Positions 62,114 through 64,000 of a stretch of DNA of 64,000 bases are shown piece by piece. Position 1 is the first letter of the stretch, and the number at the start of each line of letters is the position of its first letter. Under the pieces are notes generated by a model. That model was not told the origin of the DNA. It ran no database searches and saw nothing but the letters and a program-made list of their open reading frames with translations. The position numbers were made by a program, and so were the translations under genes. This DNA comes from an uncultured Methylobacillus sp. (lineage in GTDB: Bacteria; Pseudomonadota; Gammaproteobacteria; Burkholderiales; Methylophilaceae), in the NCBI GenBank assembly GCA_946478865.1, contig CAMLDO010000001.1:186001-250000 (forward strand), given 5' to 3'.

Positions 62114-64000
62114 ATGATCAATCTCCCAGTCTTTGAGCGCATCAAAGTGCTCAACTATTCTTTATACGTTGGGACTCCAGATTCTCCAGGTCTTGACCAT
62201 ACGTTTCGTTCCGGTGTGAATGTAATCGTTGGAATAAATGGTCTCGGCAAGACTACATTACTAAACATACTTTTGCGGTCATTGACTGGTGCGACAGATA
62301 TACCAGGAGACGATCAGTTGGGTGAGAAGAAGCGTCGACTAGTTGCGGCAGATCGATATTGGTTTCGTCGCAGAGTACCCGATGACGCAGTTGATGCTCG
62401 AGTTACAGTGTGGTTTTACATAGGGCCCCATTACTTTGAAGTCACACGTTCGCTTGCAAATCTAGACATACTTGAACTTATTGTCGACCAACAACAAGTA
62501 TCTTTGTCCCGTCCAGCTGAACTCGAAGCTGCCTACCATGACCACATAGTCACTGCTGCTGGCTTATCCTCTTTCGATGACTTTGTATTCCTTTTGCGCT
62601 ATGTAATTTTCTACCTTGAGGATCGTCGGAGCCTTGTATGGGATCCGGCTGCACAAGGGGACATTTTGGGCATCCTTTTTGGTGAGCATGGCACAAATCG
62701 TAAGGAATACGTAGAACTCTTCAATGAGCTTCTGAGCAAGGACAGTGAATACCGAAACATGGCTACGGTGGTAAACAAGCACCGTAAAAAAGTCGTAGTT
62801 CAGGCCAGTAGCATAGAAGGCGGCCAAGTCGATATGCTTGTGCAAACTTTGGAAGAACGTCGCGAGGAGCTAGCAGATTTTTCGTACCGCAAAAGCGAGA
62901 TGGCGCGGGTACGTGATTCCTTGCGTGAACAGATCGAAAACCGACGTTGGGAGATTCATGACAGGCGTTCTGAACTTGCCCTGCGCATTAATTCATTCTA
63001 CGAATCCTTCTTCCCTACCGTAAACGATGCCGGCAGGTACTTATTGGCTCATTTTGAAGGGGGGGCTGGCTGTTTAGTATGCGGTAACCAAGAAGATCAA
63101 GCCTCTGATCGAGTAAATGCCAAGCTCGTTATGAATGTTTGCCCAGTTTGTGAAAGTCCTATCGAACAAAGCTCGCAAGCTGCACACGATCCTCATGCTG
63201 GCGAATTTATTGAATTGCAACATATCGCCATTGCGAAAGCAGAACATGATCTCGCGTCAATGCTTGAGCCACTTCAAGACGCTGAGCTAAATTATTCTGA
63301 AATTTCTGCCGAACTGGTACGTATTACAAGCCAGATAATGTCGCTTGAGCAACAATTGAGTGCTTTCGGACAGACTGTGCCCAACGCGATTGAAAAGCGT
63401 AATGAACTTCAAGAGCGACTCTTAACTTTCGAAGTAGCTTTAAATCAAATCGATGTCGAGCGAATAGAGTTAACCGAGCAGTTTCGTGAACTTGCACAAG
63501 TTATAGACCGAGACGTTCGAACTGTCTCGGCTAAAGTTGAAGAGACATTTGCTAAGTATATCAGTGGATTCTTAGCTGAAAATTGTCAAATTAAGTACAC
63601 GCCTAGACAAAGTCGCATTGGTCAACGCACCACTACTGAAAGCTTTCCCTTCCCTCATTTTGTACCTGCATTAACATCTGGGGTACATCGAGATACGGCC
63701 ACTGTGCGTGAATTTGGTCAATCAGTGTCAGAATCGCAAAAAGAATTCATTGATCTTGCCTTCCGCATGGCCCTGTTAGAACTGGCAGCACCTAACACGT
63801 CAACCATGTTGATTCTGGAGACGCCTGAAGCTAGCTTAGATTCTGTGTTTGTACCGCGGGCTGCGGACTTACTACGTCGTTTCGCATCGCGCTCAGGAAA
63901 TGCCGCGTCGACCAGACTCATTGCATCTTCCAACGTAAATCGTGAGCATATGATTCCAGCTCTGTTTGGAGCCTATCCTGATCAAAGATTCTATGGTCAG
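62114..64000 (+). CDS. SMC/Rad50-like ATPase with Cys4 cluster, C-terminus beyond the window
   Basis: 629 codons without a stop; the end lies outside the window. A GGGG ribosome site precedes the ATG. The P-loop is GINGLGKTT (residues 40-48). Two coiled-coil-like stretches (about 225-310 and 360-475) flank four cysteines, CLVC (320, 323) and CPVC (343, 346), which look like a zinc site at the coiled-coil tip. The C-terminal lobe has a signature-like segment SVSESQKEFIDLAFRMALLEL (from residue 537) and a Walker B-like MLILETPEASLD (565-576) with Glu569 where Asp is usual. This architecture is shared by DNA-repair and anti-phage ATPases. The exact family is not recognised. Confidence 0.85.
   Translation, partial: MINLPVFERIKVLNYSLYVGTPDSPGLDHTFRSGVNVIVGINGLGKTTLLNILLRSLTGATDIPGDDQLGEKKRRLVAADRYWFRRRVPDDAVDARVTVWFYIGPHYFEVTRSLANLDILELIVDQQQVSLSRPAELEAAYHDHIVTAAGLSSFDDFVFLLRYVIFYLEDRRSLVWDPAAQGDILGILFGEHGTNRKEYVELFNELLSKDSEYRNMATVVNKHRKKVVVQASSIEGGQVDMLVQTLEERREELADFSYRKSEMARVRDSLREQIENRRWEIHDRRSELALRINSFYESFFPTVNDAGRYLLAHFEGGAGCLVCGNQEDQASDRVNAKLVMNVCPVCESPIEQSSQAAHDPHAGEFIELQHIAIAKAEHDLASMLEPLQDAELNYSEISAELVRITSQIMSLEQQLSAFGQTVPNAIEKRNELQERLLTFEVALNQIDVERIELTEQFRELAQVIDRDVRTVSAKVEETFAKYISGFLAENCQIKYTPRQSRIGQRTTTESFPFPHFVPALTSGVHRDTATVREFGQSVSESQKEFIDLAFRMALLELAAPNTSTMLILETPEASLDSVFVPRAADLLRRFASRSGNAASTRLIASSNVNREHMIPALFGAYPDQRFYGQ

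Larger units (their letters stand above)
60645..64000 (+). mobile_element. Left part of an integrated element at a tRNA gene
   Basis: It begins at the broken tRNA gene and contains a tyrosine integrase, a possible 40-codon ORF and the start of a large ATPase gene. The sequence is visibly AT-richer than the backbone. The right end is beyond the window, so the element's length and its other genes are unknown. Confidence 0.8.

Noticed and set aside
62564..62845. 93-residue minus-strand frame within the element
   Set aside because: It lies inside the open ATPase frame, which has clear ATPase motifs on the plus strand.

Overview
The window looks like a chromosomal segment from a Gram-negative betaproteobacterium, possibly from the Nitrosomonadales/Gallionellales neighbourhood; the lower rank is a guess from gene content. 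It carries BamD, a LolA-like protein, TonB-dependent uptake, and the tesA/ybbA/ybbP and moaD/moaE arrangements. Backbone genes are GC-rich and tightly packed, with many 4-bp ATGA overlaps and several TTG or GTG starts. From about 60.6 kb the sequence becomes clearly AT-richer, which marks an integrated element that runs off the right edge.

Layout. 0-2.9 kb: partial bamD divergent from rluD-pgeF, a ZIP metal transporter and a small membrane protein. 3.0-17.6 kb: an aryl-polyene (xanthomonadin-like) pigment locus. A long plus-strand operon encodes ACP, membrane protein, adenylating ligase, two hot-dog dehydratases, acyltransferase, LolA-like protein, MMPL exporter, alpha/beta hydrolase, polysaccharide deacetylase, ketosynthase, chain-length-factor-like ketosynthase and ketoreductase, with a diguanylate cyclase at its end. 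A convergent three-gene operon encodes a chorismatase (which would supply the hydroxybenzoate starter), a PlsC-type acyltransferase and a family 2 glycosyltransferase. 17.7-34.8 kb: mostly housekeeping genes (rimO, a CapD/FlaA1-type sugar-nucleotide enzyme, galU, a hypoxanthine-guanine phosphoribosyltransferase, a soluble response-regulator/kinase pair, dnaE, accA, tilS, tesA and a YbbA/YbbP-like ABC exporter).

34.8-42.3 kb is regulatory. A TonB-dependent receptor is preceded by two copies of a 16-bp palindrome and a candidate sigma-54 promoter, and is followed by an NtrC-family response regulator that probably controls it. After purT and a truncated haemoglobin comes a quorum-sensing module in the Pseudomonas lasR-rsaL-lasI order: luxR(+), an RsaL-like repressor (-), a perfect lux-type palindrome, and luxI(+). 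42.3-52.2 kb: two tandem DEAD-box RNA helicases, typA/bipA, and a minus-strand operon HDOD-REC / CHASE2 / SH3 / M48 protease / DUF456. 52.4-57.4 kb: rmuC, a 58-codon ORF, moaD, moaE, a Lon-related protease and hslR. 57.4-60.5 kb: a small unknown gene, a PA0069-type radical SAM protein behind a LexA-like box, and a UDP-sugar dehydrogenase.

60.6-64.0 kb: the 3' half of a tRNA gene (anticodon CAC by position, so probably tRNA-Val) is the left attachment site of an element carrying a tyrosine integrase and an SMC/Rad50-like ATPase with a four-cysteine cluster between coiled coils. The ATPase is still open at the window end. It is the best candidate for an undescribed (possibly defence) system, but its partner genes would lie outside the window.
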